DNA of 64,000 nucleotides from Saprospiraceae bacterium (GTDB lineage Bacteria; Bacteroidota; Bacteroidia; Chitinophagales; Saprospiraceae), in contig JADKCF010000001.1 in NCBI GenBank assembly GCA_016714765.1, forward strand, positions 62,001-126,000, read 5' to 3'. The stretch's first letter is position 1; each line of letters opens with the position of its first letter. The position numbers and the translations under genes are program-made. Under the pieces are notes generated by a model, which was not told the origin of the DNA, ran no database searches, and worked only from the letters and a program-made list of their open reading frames with translations. Of the stretch, positions 1 to 9,121 are shown in pieces.

Positions 1-2
1 TG

Positions 3-1160
3 GTCAGTGATGAAAATCTCAGGGCAACCGGGATTATTGGAGATAAACCATGTTCAGTGAAAGCCGATTTTTATTCGTTGTACTCTTCTATTTGTAAAGG
101 GGAATCTATTCAGTTTTATAGCCAAAGCCAGACAGGTGACACCAATGGTACACTTAGATGGGTTATAGATGGTGGCTCCCCTGCCATTTCATACGACACC
201 ATAGTCGATGTGGCATTTGCTGAAGCTGGAGAATATGTTGTGAAATTAATAGTATCTGGTCTGAATGGTACAGATAGTTTGACCAAAGTTATACATGTTT
301 ACGATGGCAATAACGGGAGAAAAGCGCCCCAATCGTATAGCTTTGATGATGATGTAGTTCCGGCTGAAATCCAACGTTTTAACCAGGACCCTAATGGTGT
401 ACAGTGGCAAACATTGGCAGGCACTGGTGCAGAGCAAACTGGCGGTTGTTTTTTTCTTCAAAACGCCTCTACCAACTCCACAGGTACAAAAGCATATTTC
501 GAAACGCCATTTTTTGACTTTTCTGATAACAACAAACCGAGTATGTCATTTTATTATTCCTACGCTAAAAATTCAGATACCCAAGCCGACACCTTCAGAT
601 TAGAGTACACCATGGATTGTGGCAAAACGTGGCGTATTTTCCCGGGTATACCAAGTACTAATAATATGGCCATTAAAACCGGTGGTGTCACTTCTTCACC
701 ATATTTTCCAAGTAGTTCAGAACAATGGAAAAAACATAACCTTGCTGCTTCGTTTCAGGTTTTGTTCAAAAATAAACCAAGTGTTAAATTTAGATTTTTG
801 TTTGCCGGAGATTCCAATGCCAGTGGTGTAAATAATTTTTTTATAGATGAAATAAACATCAATAATGACGCCATTTCTGGCTTGCAAGATCAGTTTGAAC
901 AAAATATTAATATCTATCCGAATCCTTCGAAAGCAAACTTCATCATAGAACTGCAAGGAACAGATGTCAACAATTACGGTATCGAATTAAGAAATTTTGC
1001 AGGTCAATTTATTTATGATGTAACTCCGGAAACGGTATAGGGCGACAAAATCAGATTTGTAATTAATGATAATAATCAATTGGCTGAAGGACTTTACTAC
1101 GTAAAAATAAAAAAAGCAGGCTACCCTGATATTGTGAAAAAGGTAGTAATTATTAAATGA
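3..1160 (+). CDS. C-terminal part of a secreted M43-type metalloprotease-like protein with PKD and T9SS sorting domains, broken by an in-frame TAG
   Basis: The reading frame is open from the left edge, so the start and any catalytic domain lie outside the window. The first visible residues (SDENLRATGI, a cysteine, then KADFYS) resemble the junction between an M43 (pappalysin/cytophagalysin) protease and a PKD domain in Bacteroidota secreted proteases; that assignment is inference. A PKD-like domain covers about the first 90 residues. A beta-rich jelly-roll-like segment follows, then a T9SS type A tail with the IYPNPSKANF motif. A TAG at 1038-1040 stops the frame inside the tail. The same frame then continues for 39 codons (GDKIRFVIN, GLYYVKI, KKVVIIK) to a TGA at 1158-1160, exactly completing a sorting domain. 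A strong terminator follows, so the true end is 1160. A single-base error or nonsense mutation is likely. Confidence 0.72.
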
Positions 1161-1183
1161 AAATTTAATAACTTACTATAGAG

Positions 1184-1223
1184 GTTCCTGCATATTTTCT
1201 AAATGGTGCAGGAACTTTTTTTT
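1184..1223 (+). terminator. Rho-independent terminator after the secreted protease gene
   Basis: A 9-bp perfect stem (GTTCCTGCA at 1184-1192, TGCAGGAAC at 1207-1215) is followed by eight T at 1216-1223. It lies 24 nt after the TGA at 1160. The T-run overlaps the stop codon of the convergent AraC gene. Confidence 0.75.
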
Positions 1224-2179
1224 AGAACAGTTTGCTTTGTGTAGGCGAACACCCAAAGTACTGTTTGTATGCTTTGCTGAATGAAAATATGTCACTATAG
1301 CCTACTTCCATTGCCAGTTGTGCTAAGGGTAATCTTTTTTTTCATAATATCATTGGCTTTTAGCATTCTTTTTTGTTTGATATACTGATAAGGACTCACA
1401 CCATAGACATCTTTAAATAGTCTGAAAAAATGATATTCTGAAATATTGGATTCCACAGCTACCATTGATACATCGATATCCAGAAAATAATGATTATCTA
1501 TGAAGGATTTGCCCTTTGAAAGTTTTCTTAATAAGTCTTTTTTTGTTTCTGATTTTATGCTTCTTATCGACTGAAACTGACGAACTACAGGTATATAATC
1601 TGAAATGATACCTTCAGAAAGTTTATAAAAAAACTCACGATTGAAACTGTATTCATTGTGTGGTTTTTTTTTAAGAATGGCATCCAATTCCTGCAGCTGA
1701 ATACCTAATTGTGAGGTTTTTGCTTCGTAAAGTTGCTCAATAAAATCAACCGAATTGAAGTATTTATCCAGAGAGAGATCTGATATATTTGTATCAGGTG
1801 CGATAAAAGAAGCCACCACCTCAGAGAGTAGGTCGCTGTCCAGGTCTATGCAAATACCTTTGACTTGACTTTTACTTTCTATAATTACTTTGCCTTCACA
1901 ATAAGCATTACATAATAAGTATTGTCCACTATGTACAGTGTAATCTTGTTCTTTCAGTCGATACAACTCATCACCTTCCATTACATATTTGATAGAAAAA
2001 TTTTTGAAAGACAATTTTGCATCCAAACATTTTATGGATGAATACATCACGAGATTGTTGACCTGATCACTATAGTTAGTGCTTATACCAGATTCATCGG
2101 CGGTTACGTACATAGAAATATTTGTAAACAAAAGTAGTTTCTTTAAGTGCATGTTTCGACCGCTTTCGACCAATGACAT
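1222..2179 (-). CDS. AraC-family transcriptional regulator (frameshifted in a poly-A run)
   Basis: A DNA-binding regulator with an N-terminal region of about 200 residues that I do not recognise, followed by a C-terminal AraC double helix-turn-helix. The first HTH is visible in MVAVESNISEYHFFRLFKD, followed by GVSPYQYIKQKRM. The second HTH is out of frame. After IMKK the literal frame ends quickly at 1295, but removing one A from the eight-A run (T run 1335-1342 on the plus strand) restores RLPLAQLAMEVGYSDIFSFS and the family end FGCSPTQSKLF, with TAA at 1222-1224. Reconstructed length is 318 aa. Start ATG 2179; a second ATG nine codons in is possible. It lies 53 nt downstream of the receptor gene on the same strand and may be co-transcribed with it. 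Its target is unknown. Confidence 0.8.
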
Positions 2180-2232
2180 AATTCCTCCGATGAATTTTTA
2201 AGGTATTGTATTCTTCGCGACATTAACAGAAA

Positions 2233-4674
2233 TTACCCCTTTACCCTTTTCTGCTCACTTTCTGATCCTGAGCCAGTATGTTTTGGTTTGTTTATGGTGG
2301 CCTTGCCGAATCGGTATGAAAAAGCTACCGTAGCCGAGCGAGTATCTAATCTACTATTCCAATCAGCATCTGTATTGCGCAGATTATTAATGATGCCATC
2401 TGCTCTTCTGGTGTACAAAATATCATTTACACTGAGTTTCAGACTACCCAAATCCTTGAGTATTTTCTTTTGAATGGCCATGTTGAGTGTACCAAAACTT
2501 TTGATAAATAGCTGCGCATAAACGATATTGCTCTGGTAATCGCCTCTTATATCTGCATTCCAGCCTTTTCCCATCTGAAAACTATTGGTAGCAGACATTA
2601 CCCAGTAAGTACCTGATGAATTGAGTTGTTCAGTGTATAATGCACTTTTGAAAATTTGATGACCTACCTCTCCATAAAAGTTGAGTCTATACCATTTGCT
2701 GATATCAATTGCAGCGTCTATTGATAATGATATAGTATGGTTGGTCGATATATTGCCGGGACGACTGTAATAAATACCATCTTTTATTTCCAGAGTTTCA
2801 TTGATACCGTCTATGGTTTTTGCATAGTTAAGTGTGGTATTTATTGTGTTTTTGAATGAATGACTGATTGAGTAATTATTGGAATATGTAGGTAAGAGTC
2901 CCGGATTTCCCCCATAAAAAGTAAATTTATCCAGTGGGCTAATAAATGGATTGAGATCTTGAAAAAATGGCCTGTCAATCCGTCTGCCAAAAGAAAAACC
3001 CCAAACATGATGTCCCAAAGAATCTGCCTGATAATTTGCGTAAAATGTAGGAAAAAGATTGAAATAAGTGCGTGTAAAATTAGTGTCAGGTTGTTCTATA
3101 TTCCCCAATTGATTGCCTTTGAGTGTGGTGTTTTCAGCTCTTAAACCAAGCTGCAAACCCAATCTGCCATTAGTTTTATGAATATTAATGTAAGCGGCAT
3201 TGATGTACTCGTCATACAAAAATCTGTTGCTGAGACCATAATCCGGTTTTTTGACTCCATCGATAGTATTGGAATAAATGGCCTCATTATCTGTCTTTGT
3301 GAAGGCTGTTTTTATACCGGCTTCCAGTTTTGTTGTAGCATTCATCGGTTTACTATAGTCTGCTTTAGCTGCATATATACTGATGTCTGATGGTATCTCA
3401 CCATTGACCTGGTCTTCGTACGTTTTTATATTGTCAGTATTATAGATATAGTTTTTAAAAATCTGATTACTACCAGAGTTATATCTAACATAGTCTGCAT
3501 CTACCGTGATCGCACTACCCAAAGTATCCAGCAATTGTTTTACATACACATTAAATGTGCCATTGTCAAAAGTATTATCTGTGGTATTATCAGCGTTGAC
3601 CCGATTGATAATTTTGAGCTCCGCATCTCTTACGAATGCAGTATTATCTGTGTTGTCACCTGACAAGCTCAAAAGACCTTTAGCAGATATCCCTACCGTA
3701 GTTTTATCATTTATATAATAATCCAACCCAACTTTTGTATTGACAGACTGACCATCTTTGACAATAAAGGAATTTTGGGAAAATGAAGATGTTCTGATAT
3801 TTTGATTGTTTTTGTAAAATCTGTTGATATTTAAGTCTTGAAAACTATTTCTAAACCCACCATTGATATTGGCGTAGATGCTGATTTTGTTTTTATTGAA
3901 ATTAAGATTAAGACTATTGTTGCTTCTGGTATATCTGCCTTGTTGCAGACTTAAAACTGTATTGCCATGAAAACCGGTAGTTTTTGACCTTTTGGTTATA
4001 ATATTGATCACACCTGAATTTCCGGCGGCTTCATACTTTGCTGGTGGATTGGGCATGATTTCTATCTGTTTGACAGATCCTGCCGGTAATGATTTTAGGT
4101 AATTTTCAAGCTCTGCACCTGACAAATAGGTAGGTTTATCGTCTATAAATACATGGACACCTGACCTGCCTTTAAGTTTTATGGCTCCGTTTTGGTCAAT
4201 GGAAATGCCTGGTGCCCTCTCGAGCGCTTCGAGTGCGTTACTACCGGCATTGGCGATGAGGGCGTCAACGTTGACTACCGTACGATCTATTTTTCGCTCT
4301 ATATAAGGTGTTTTTGCAGTGACAGTGACAGCGTCCAGCAACTGCGAACTTATTTCCAACTCTATGGGGTCGAGTACTATTTGTTGATTGTTTCCGGATA
4401 TTCTGGTATCTATTTTGACGGGCTCAAATCCAAGCAGCGTTACTTTGATGACGTAATTCCCTTCTTTTACGGATAGAAATTCAAAACTGCCATCCTGATC
4501 TGAATATTCTGCTTTGATCAGGGAATCAGCTACGTTCGTGAGCGTAATCATTGCCAAATCAATTTCAGCACCTTTATTGTCAGTAATCTTACCTGATAAA
4601 CTGTATAAGGTTGGCGCTGAAATGAAATGTGAGCTTAAGCAAATAAACAATACAGCTGTTTTAAATGTATACAT
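2233..4674 (-). CDS. TonB-dependent-receptor-like outer-membrane beta-barrel protein
   Basis: An 813-aa outer-membrane protein. A signal peptide (about residues 1-24) precedes a carboxypeptidase-like regulatory domain (SLSGKITDNKGAEI to about residue 110). A plug domain follows (about 115-230, with ALERAPGISIDQNG, VFIDDKP and GVINIITKR), then a long barrel of the outer-membrane protein beta-barrel family 3 type (PF14905-like) ending in a tyrosine- and phenylalanine-rich strand (VAFSYRFGK). The tail after the last strand is short and charged. I see no clear TonB box and no SusD partner, so it is not a standard SusCD polysaccharide locus; substrate unknown. A -7 element TACTTTTG on the minus strand at 4713-4720 is a likely promoter. 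The AraC gene lies directly downstream. Confidence 0.85.
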   Translation of the reverse strand: MYTFKTAVLFICLSSHFISAPTLYSLSGKITDNKGAEIDLAMITLTNVADSLIKAEYSDQDGSFEFLSVKEGNYVIKVTLLGFEPVKIDTRISGNNQQIVLDPIELEISSQLLDAVTVTAKTPYIERKIDRTVVNVDALIANAGSNALEALERAPGISIDQNGAIKLKGRSGVHVFIDDKPTYLSGAELENYLKSLPAGSVKQIEIMPNPPAKYEAAGNSGVINIITKRSKTTGFHGNTVLSLQQGRYTRSNNSLNLNFNKNKISIYANINGGFRNSFQDLNINRFYKNNQNIRTSSFSQNSFIVKDGQSVNTKVGLDYYINDKTTVGISAKGLLSLSGDNTDNTAFVRDAELKIINRVNADNTTDNTFDNGTFNVYVKQLLDTLGSAITVDADYVRYNSGSNQIFKNYIYNTDNIKTYEDQVNGEIPSDISIYAAKADYSKPMNATTKLEAGIKTAFTKTDNEAIYSNTIDGVKKPDYGLSNRFLYDEYINAAYINIHKTNGRLGLQLGLRAENTTLKGNQLGNIEQPDTNFTRTYFNLFPTFYANYQADSLGHHVWGFSFGRRIDRPFFQDLNPFISPLDKFTFYGGNPGLLPTYSNNYSISHSFKNTINTTLNYAKTIDGINETLEIKDGIYYSRPGNISTNHTISLSIDAAIDISKWYRLNFYGEVGHQIFKSALYTEQLNSSGTYWVMSATNSFQMGKGWNADIRGDYQSNIVYAQLFIKSFGTLNMAIQKKILKDLGSLKLSVNDILYTRRADGIINNLRNTDADWNSRLDTRSATVAFSYRFGKATINKPKHTGSGSESEQKRVKG

Positions 4675-4811
4675 TTTTAAGATATTAAATGTTCTGAATA
4701 CTATTAAAAAGCCAAAAGTATACTTATAACTTTTTAGTATTGAATTAAATAGACGTAAGCAGCTGAATTAACTACCAATTTTTTTTCAGAACCAATTACT
4801 TACTGGAAACA

Positions 4812-4943
4812 TCAATGCAAAAATGCATCCAACCAATGGCCAAAATCTATCCCCGCTCTTACTATTTGTATGACCATACCTACAACAATGATGACCAACA
4901 TCGCAGGGAAATACTTCGATTCGCAAATATTTTGTTTATTCAT
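4812..4943 (-). CDS. Predicted 43-aa single-span membrane protein (unrecognised)
   Basis: A short open frame from ATG (4943) to TGA (4812-4814), begins MNKQNICESKYFPA and ends HWLDAFLH. One hydrophobic segment (about residues 14-29, MLVIIVVGMVIQIV) is flanked by charged or polar ends, as in a single-span inner-membrane peptide. A perfect Bacteroidota -7 element (TATTTTTG on the minus strand, plus-strand coordinates 4974-4981) sits about 30 nt upstream, but I could not find a correctly spaced -33 TTTG. It lies alone in the 512-bp gap between the receptor gene and the S9 peptidase; the rest of that gap (4944-5186) shows nothing else. I do not recognise a family. Chance occurrence is possible for so short a frame. 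Confidence 0.5.
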   Translation of the reverse strand: MNKQNICESKYFPAMLVIIVVGMVIQIVRAGIDFGHWLDAFLH

Positions 4944-5186
4944 GACTTCATTTTTTTTTGATGAATGAAAACACAAAAATATAACATAAGGTCATGAATT
5001 TGTTTATCCAAAACTGCTAAAGAAAGATTTTACCGTTGATTGTCATCCAATACGTGTTTTCTAAAAACTCTTTTAAAAGCATTTTATAAAAACCAACTAA
5101 TATGTACAAATAAAAGAAGTTGTTTAGTGACAATCGCAAAGAATTGTCATAAAATTTCGACTCTATTTTAGTGGTTAAACCCTTTT

Positions 5187-7112
5187 CTAATCCTTCAATT
5201 CCTTTTTTGGTTTTAGATATTTATCCAGAAACTCCAGTGTTTTTACTGAAGTGGTCATTTGGTTTTCTTTTTTATTAAATCCATGACCTTCATCAGGATA
5301 CAGGACGTATTCCACCGGAACTCCATTTTTCTTTACACCTTCTACTATTTCATCGCTTTCTACTTTCAGCACCCTGACATCATTGGATCCCTGGAAGACC
5401 AGAAGTGGTTTGTTTATTTTTTCATAATTATAAAGCGGCGAGATACTTCTCAGTCTTACACTGTCCTGTGTGTAAGGATCTCCCATTTCATCGTATAATG
5501 CCTTACGGAATGACTCCCAATAGGGCGGAATACTTTTAAGCGTACGAAGCCAGTTGGCTACACCAAATAGATTTACGCCCACTTTAAATTCATCAGGATG
5601 AAAGGCCAATGCTCCCAATACCATACAACCACCGTAACTACCACCATAGATACCAATGGCGGAAGAATCTATATATTCCTGCTGCTGAAGCCATTTTTTA
5701 CCATAAATACAATCTTTCAAATCGCCATTGGAGTGATCCTTATTGTCCAATTTGTAGAACGATTTGCCATAACCACTACTGCCTCGATTATTGACCGCCA
5801 ATACTGCGTACCCATGATTGACCAGAAATTGAATACTATTGCTAAACCCAACCCGACTTTGTCCGCCGGGCCCACCATGTACCCATACCAATGCACCTGC
5901 TTTATTGTTTTTGTCCGCTTGTATTGGTTTGTAATATATAGCCGGAATCTCCATGCCATCAAACGATTTGAATCGTACTACTTCTGCTTTTACCAGGTCA
6001 TCTTCATTGATGACAGGATTTAACGAATTGGTCAGTTTTTTAAGTTCATTCGTAATAATATTATACAGATACAGATTTCTCGGACTGGTACTACTGCCGA
6101 TGGAAAGCAGCATGTTTTTTTCGCTACGGGATACGTTTACTCCCAATACATCACCATCTGCTATTTCAGGAAACTTTACCTGTTTTCCGGTAGCATGGTC
6201 ATATAAAAGGATTTTGTTTTTGCCATCTTCATTGATAAAGACGGTTCTGTATTTTTCATTTTCACTTAAACTCATATTTACCACATCCCATTTGTCTTCG
6301 TATACTTTTTCCTGGGCACCGCTATTGATGTTGTATTTTACCAGATAACTAAATTCACCTCCGTCATTGGTCGAAAAGTAAAAAATGCTGTCATTCTTTT
6401 CAAAAGCCATAGCTGACCAGTTAGATTCAGAATCATTGCTTATTTTTTTACTGGTTTTTAATTTGCTGTCATAGATATACAACTCGTTTTTGTCTGTCGT
6501 GATAGATTTAGACAATGAAATATATCTTTCAGAGGTACTGATCAAGGATATCTCAAATCCTTCATTATTTTGGTAAAGCATAGTAGGTTTCCAGCTAACC
6601 ACTTCTATCTTCATCAGGTCAAAATATTTAACATCACGTTTATTGCTGCTTATGTAGATTGACTTTTTGTCACTGCTCCAGCCTAAAAATGTATTGGCAC
6701 TATTGGGCCAGGGAGTTATATCTTCTACGATCGTATCATTAACTGATTTTACATACAGATGGCTATTTTCGTCACCTCCTTTGTCGGCAGAGTATATGAA
6801 CTGATTCGTACCGACGATATATTTTTCTGCAAAAAAAGCATCATTGGTTGAGTTGGTAAGCATGGACACAGAGGTATCACTAATTGTCATTTCACCTACA
6901 TTATAAATGCCGGTTTTATTGGTACCTATCAATATTTTTGTCTCATCCTGATTAAAATCAGAGCCATAAATATCTACATTATCATATAGTTGCTCTATGG
7001 TGTATTGCTGCGGTATCCGACTCTCTGTTTCTTTTTTACAGGATATGTGGATACAAACCATCATAGACGACAATAATGTAAGGAATAATAATTTTTTAAA
7101 ATTGTATTGCAT
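5187..7112 (-). CDS. S9-family prolyl oligopeptidase-like serine peptidase, lipoprotein
   Basis: A 641-aa exported peptidase. The N-terminus is a lipoprotein signal with lipobox ending at Cys25 (CIHISCKK), so the protein is probably membrane anchored in the periplasm or on the surface. Residues about 40-370 form a beta-propeller-like region with repeated SxDxKxI/YxS motifs. The C-terminal alpha/beta-hydrolase domain carries VWVHGGPGGQ, the nucleophile in GGSYGG (Ser about 492), Asp in QGSNDVRV (about 578) and His in DEGHGF (about 610), a complete S9 triad. Enzymes of this group cleave short peptides, often after proline or with dipeptidyl specificity; which one cannot be told here. A -7 box TACTTTTG (minus strand, 7134-7141) lies just upstream. 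The gene appears monocistronic. Confidence 0.9.
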   Translation of the reverse strand: MQYNFKKLLFLTLLSSMMVCIHISCKKETESRIPQQYTIEQLYDNVDIYGSDFNQDETKILIGTNKTGIYNVGEMTISDTSVSMLTNSTNDAFFAEKYIVGTNQFIYSADKGGDENSHLYVKSVNDTIVEDITPWPNSANTFLGWSSDKKSIYISSNKRDVKYFDLMKIEVVSWKPTMLYQNNEGFEISLISTSERYISLSKSITTDKNELYIYDSKLKTSKKISNDSESNWSAMAFEKNDSIFYFSTNDGGEFSYLVKYNINSGAQEKVYEDKWDVVNMSLSENEKYRTVFINEDGKNKILLYDHATGKQVKFPEIADGDVLGVNVSRSEKNMLLSIGSSTSPRNLYLYNIITNELKKLTNSLNPVINEDDLVKAEVVRFKSFDGMEIPAIYYKPIQADKNNKAGALVWVHGGPGGQSRVGFSNSIQFLVNHGYAVLAVNNRGSSGYGKSFYKLDNKDHSNGDLKDCIYGKKWLQQQEYIDSSAIGIYGGSYGGCMVLGALAFHPDEFKVGVNLFGVANWLRTLKSIPPYWESFRKALYDEMGDPYTQDSVRLRSISPLYNYEKINKPLLVFQGSNDVRVLKVESDEIVEGVKKNGVPVEYVLYPDEGHGFNKKENQMTTSVKTLEFLDKYLKPKKELKD

Positions 7113-7426
7113 GACTTTTAATTTTGTTTACGACAAAAGTAGTGCAATTAAATGAAACATATATGAATTTTTATAAACTATCTGTTTCTTTATTATTCTA
7201 TTGCTTTTTCCGGAAAAAGAACTTAATGAAATGTTATCCTAATTCTAATTTCAGACAGATACTTTGTATATACCGACGAGAATTTTATCTGTAAAAACGA
7301 ATGATAATCTTGTCTTCATCAAGAGTAAATTTTATCGATTAAAAAGATCGGATAATCGAAAAAAATGAAAGTGCCCGAAAACCAATTCTGCACAAATTGA
7401 GTTTACATTGACAAAATTAAATACTT

Positions 7427-8395
7427 ATGAAGGAAAAATTCTTTTCTCTGCTTTTTATTACCATGAGTTTTGTGGTTTTGGGTCAGGATTATAAAGCCAT
7501 AGATGCACATGCAAAATCGATAAAGTATTCAAGAGATGTAACAAAACTTACTGAAAAACTCGTTGCGCCTTATCAGGATGATGAGTCGAAAGTGCGATCG
7601 ATATTTGTTTGGATAGCTTCAAATATTGAATATGACCAGAAGAAATTGGCTGAAATGAAACAATCCGGTTTCAAAAGAACAAGGTTTAAAGGCTCAAAAG
7701 ACGAAATAAAAGCCCAAAGATTGGCTCAGATCCAGCATTTTATAGAGGAGACTATGGATGAAAAAAAAGGGGTTTGTCAGGATTTTTCCTGGCTCTTTCA
7801 GGCAATGTGTCTCCATGCTGGTATCGAATGTGAATTTATAACCGGCGCAGGCAAAACGAGACCAACCCTCATCGGCCAAGCGAATATCCCGGCTAAACAC
7901 GCATGGAATGCGGTAAAGATGAATGGTAAATGGGCACTCATGGACGTGACATGGTCAACAGGTATGGGTGAAAAAGAAGATTTCGGTAAAGGATTTTTTA
8001 AGCTCGATCCCAAAACGATGATCATGTCGCACTTTCCTGATGAAGAAGAATGGCAATTGCTGGATAGTGTGTATAGCAAAACAACTTTTGCCAACCTGCC
8101 TTATCTGTATTCCGGTTTTATCAAATATGGCGTTTCGGATATCACACCATTCAGTGGTAAAGTCACTAAAAAAGACCGCATCGGATTGAAAATAAATCTG
8201 CCCGAAGGTTCAAAACTGGTGATAGGTAAAAACAGAAAAAATACAGACGTTCCTGTTAGTTTTGATGGTGAAAGATATTATTTTGATTTTAGTAAAAAAT
8301 CATTATCAGGGAACATTGATGTCTGCATCATGTCTTCAGAAGGTAGAGTGGAGCCACTTTATAGTTTATCTATGGGTGTAGGGAGTTCGAAATGA
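7427..8395 (+). CDS. Secreted transglutaminase-like cysteine protease-fold protein
   Basis: A 322-aa protein with a signal peptide (about residues 1-19, ending VVLGQ). The central domain is a transglutaminase/protease-like fold with a complete triad: Cys117 in KGVCQDF, His158 in AKHAWNAV and Asp173 in LMDVTWSTG. Bacteroidota proteins of this type occur with peptidase and amidase genes and may act on peptidoglycan-linked or extracellular peptides; substrate unknown. The C-terminal 100 residues look like a beta domain. The 314-bp gap before it holds the divergent promoter region with the S9 peptidase and nothing else I can identify. The stop codon overlaps a decayed T9SS tail in another frame. 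Confidence 0.82.
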   Translation: MKEKFFSLLFITMSFVVLGQDYKAIDAHAKSIKYSRDVTKLTEKLVAPYQDDESKVRSIFVWIASNIEYDQKKLAEMKQSGFKRTRFKGSKDEIKAQRLAQIQHFIEETMDEKKGVCQDFSWLFQAMCLHAGIECEFITGAGKTRPTLIGQANIPAKHAWNAVKMNGKWALMDVTWSTGMGEKEDFGKGFFKLDPKTMIMSHFPDEEEWQLLDSVYSKTTFANLPYLYSGFIKYGVSDITPFSGKVTKKDRIGLKINLPEGSKLVIGKNRKNTDVPVSFDGERYYFDFSKKSLSGNIDVCIMSSEGRVEPLYSLSMGVGSSK

Positions 8396-8510
8396 TGGCA
8401 AACTGTATATACGGCAAAAAATCTACGAAGGACAAAACAGTATTTATCTATCAGATCTTCCCACAGGAATCCTTATCTTTGTGGTCGGAAACCAAAGATT
8501 TAGTACCTAG
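8391..8510 (+). pseudogene. Remnant of a T9SS type A sorting domain
   Basis: A 39-codon open stretch immediately after, and in a different frame from, the transglutaminase gene. It reads NDGKLYIRQKIYEGQNSIY then LSDLPTGILIFVVGNQ, matching the second half of a T9SS sorting domain (GK-L-hydrophobic, GQN-x-I, LPTGxYIxxV). It has no start codon, no upstream domain and no PNP motif, so it is a gene fragment. It might instead be a lost C-terminal extension of the transglutaminase-like gene. Confidence 0.5.
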
Positions 8511-8637
8511 GATTTAAATTTTATTCCTAAATCGTACTACTTTAATCAGGAATCCAACGGACTAAAGGTTTTGAAGGAGTAGAATATGAAGAACTTATTA
8601 TAGTTAATATGCGTTTTTAAAAGATAAATTGAATAAT

Positions 8638-8841
8638 ATGTTAACAGTCAGATTGAACATAAAAGAAAATGCTTTGGACAGAGTTATGCAATCTTTAAGG
8701 CCTCTGATGAGTTGAGGTTATAAAGAAGATCAAAATTTTCTGTCAAATCAAAATTATTTGCTAAGAATTAGAAGAAATCAAAACGGATGCGAATTGGTAA
8801 GTCATAAAGATTTGGAAAATTCTTTAATGAATGGCGAATGA
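8638..8841 (+). pseudogene. Decayed antitoxin-like gene
   Basis: Starts at ATG 8638 with MLTVRLNIKENALDRVMQSL and stops at TGA 8713-8715. A second frame then gives YKEDQNFLSNQNYLL and later VSHKDLENSL, ending at TGA 8839-8841. Together these resemble a short Bacteroidota antitoxin of the plasmid-maintenance type (N-terminal VKxNIKExALDKVM, then SEDQ-x-FL-x-NYL and a KDLEN-like end) broken by at least two frame changes. No intact toxin follows; 8842-9121 holds no frame I can support. The family assignment is from memory of such sequences and is tentative. Confidence 0.42.
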
Positions 8842-9121
8842 AATCGTCTTAAGAGGTTATTTCAAAATGACTTCGCATTAAATTTTAGCTCAGTAATCTC
8901 AACGCGCAAAACTTAAAAATCAAATTGAGGACTCGTATTCCCGATATCCTATGTATTTATTTTGCAATCTTTTGCCCGCAATAAGAGGTTGTGTTTTTAA
9001 TTTACAATGTTTTCAAAACACTTTATCTGTTTTGGATTCTTAAACACCAGCAATTTCCCTGATGAAGATGAAAGATACACAAAGCCATAACCCAACCTCT
9101 GAGAAACTCGGGATAGTATGT

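Noticed and set aside
1038..1040. TAG used as a sense codon
   Set aside because: TAG ends other intact genes at normal length (12549, 29764).
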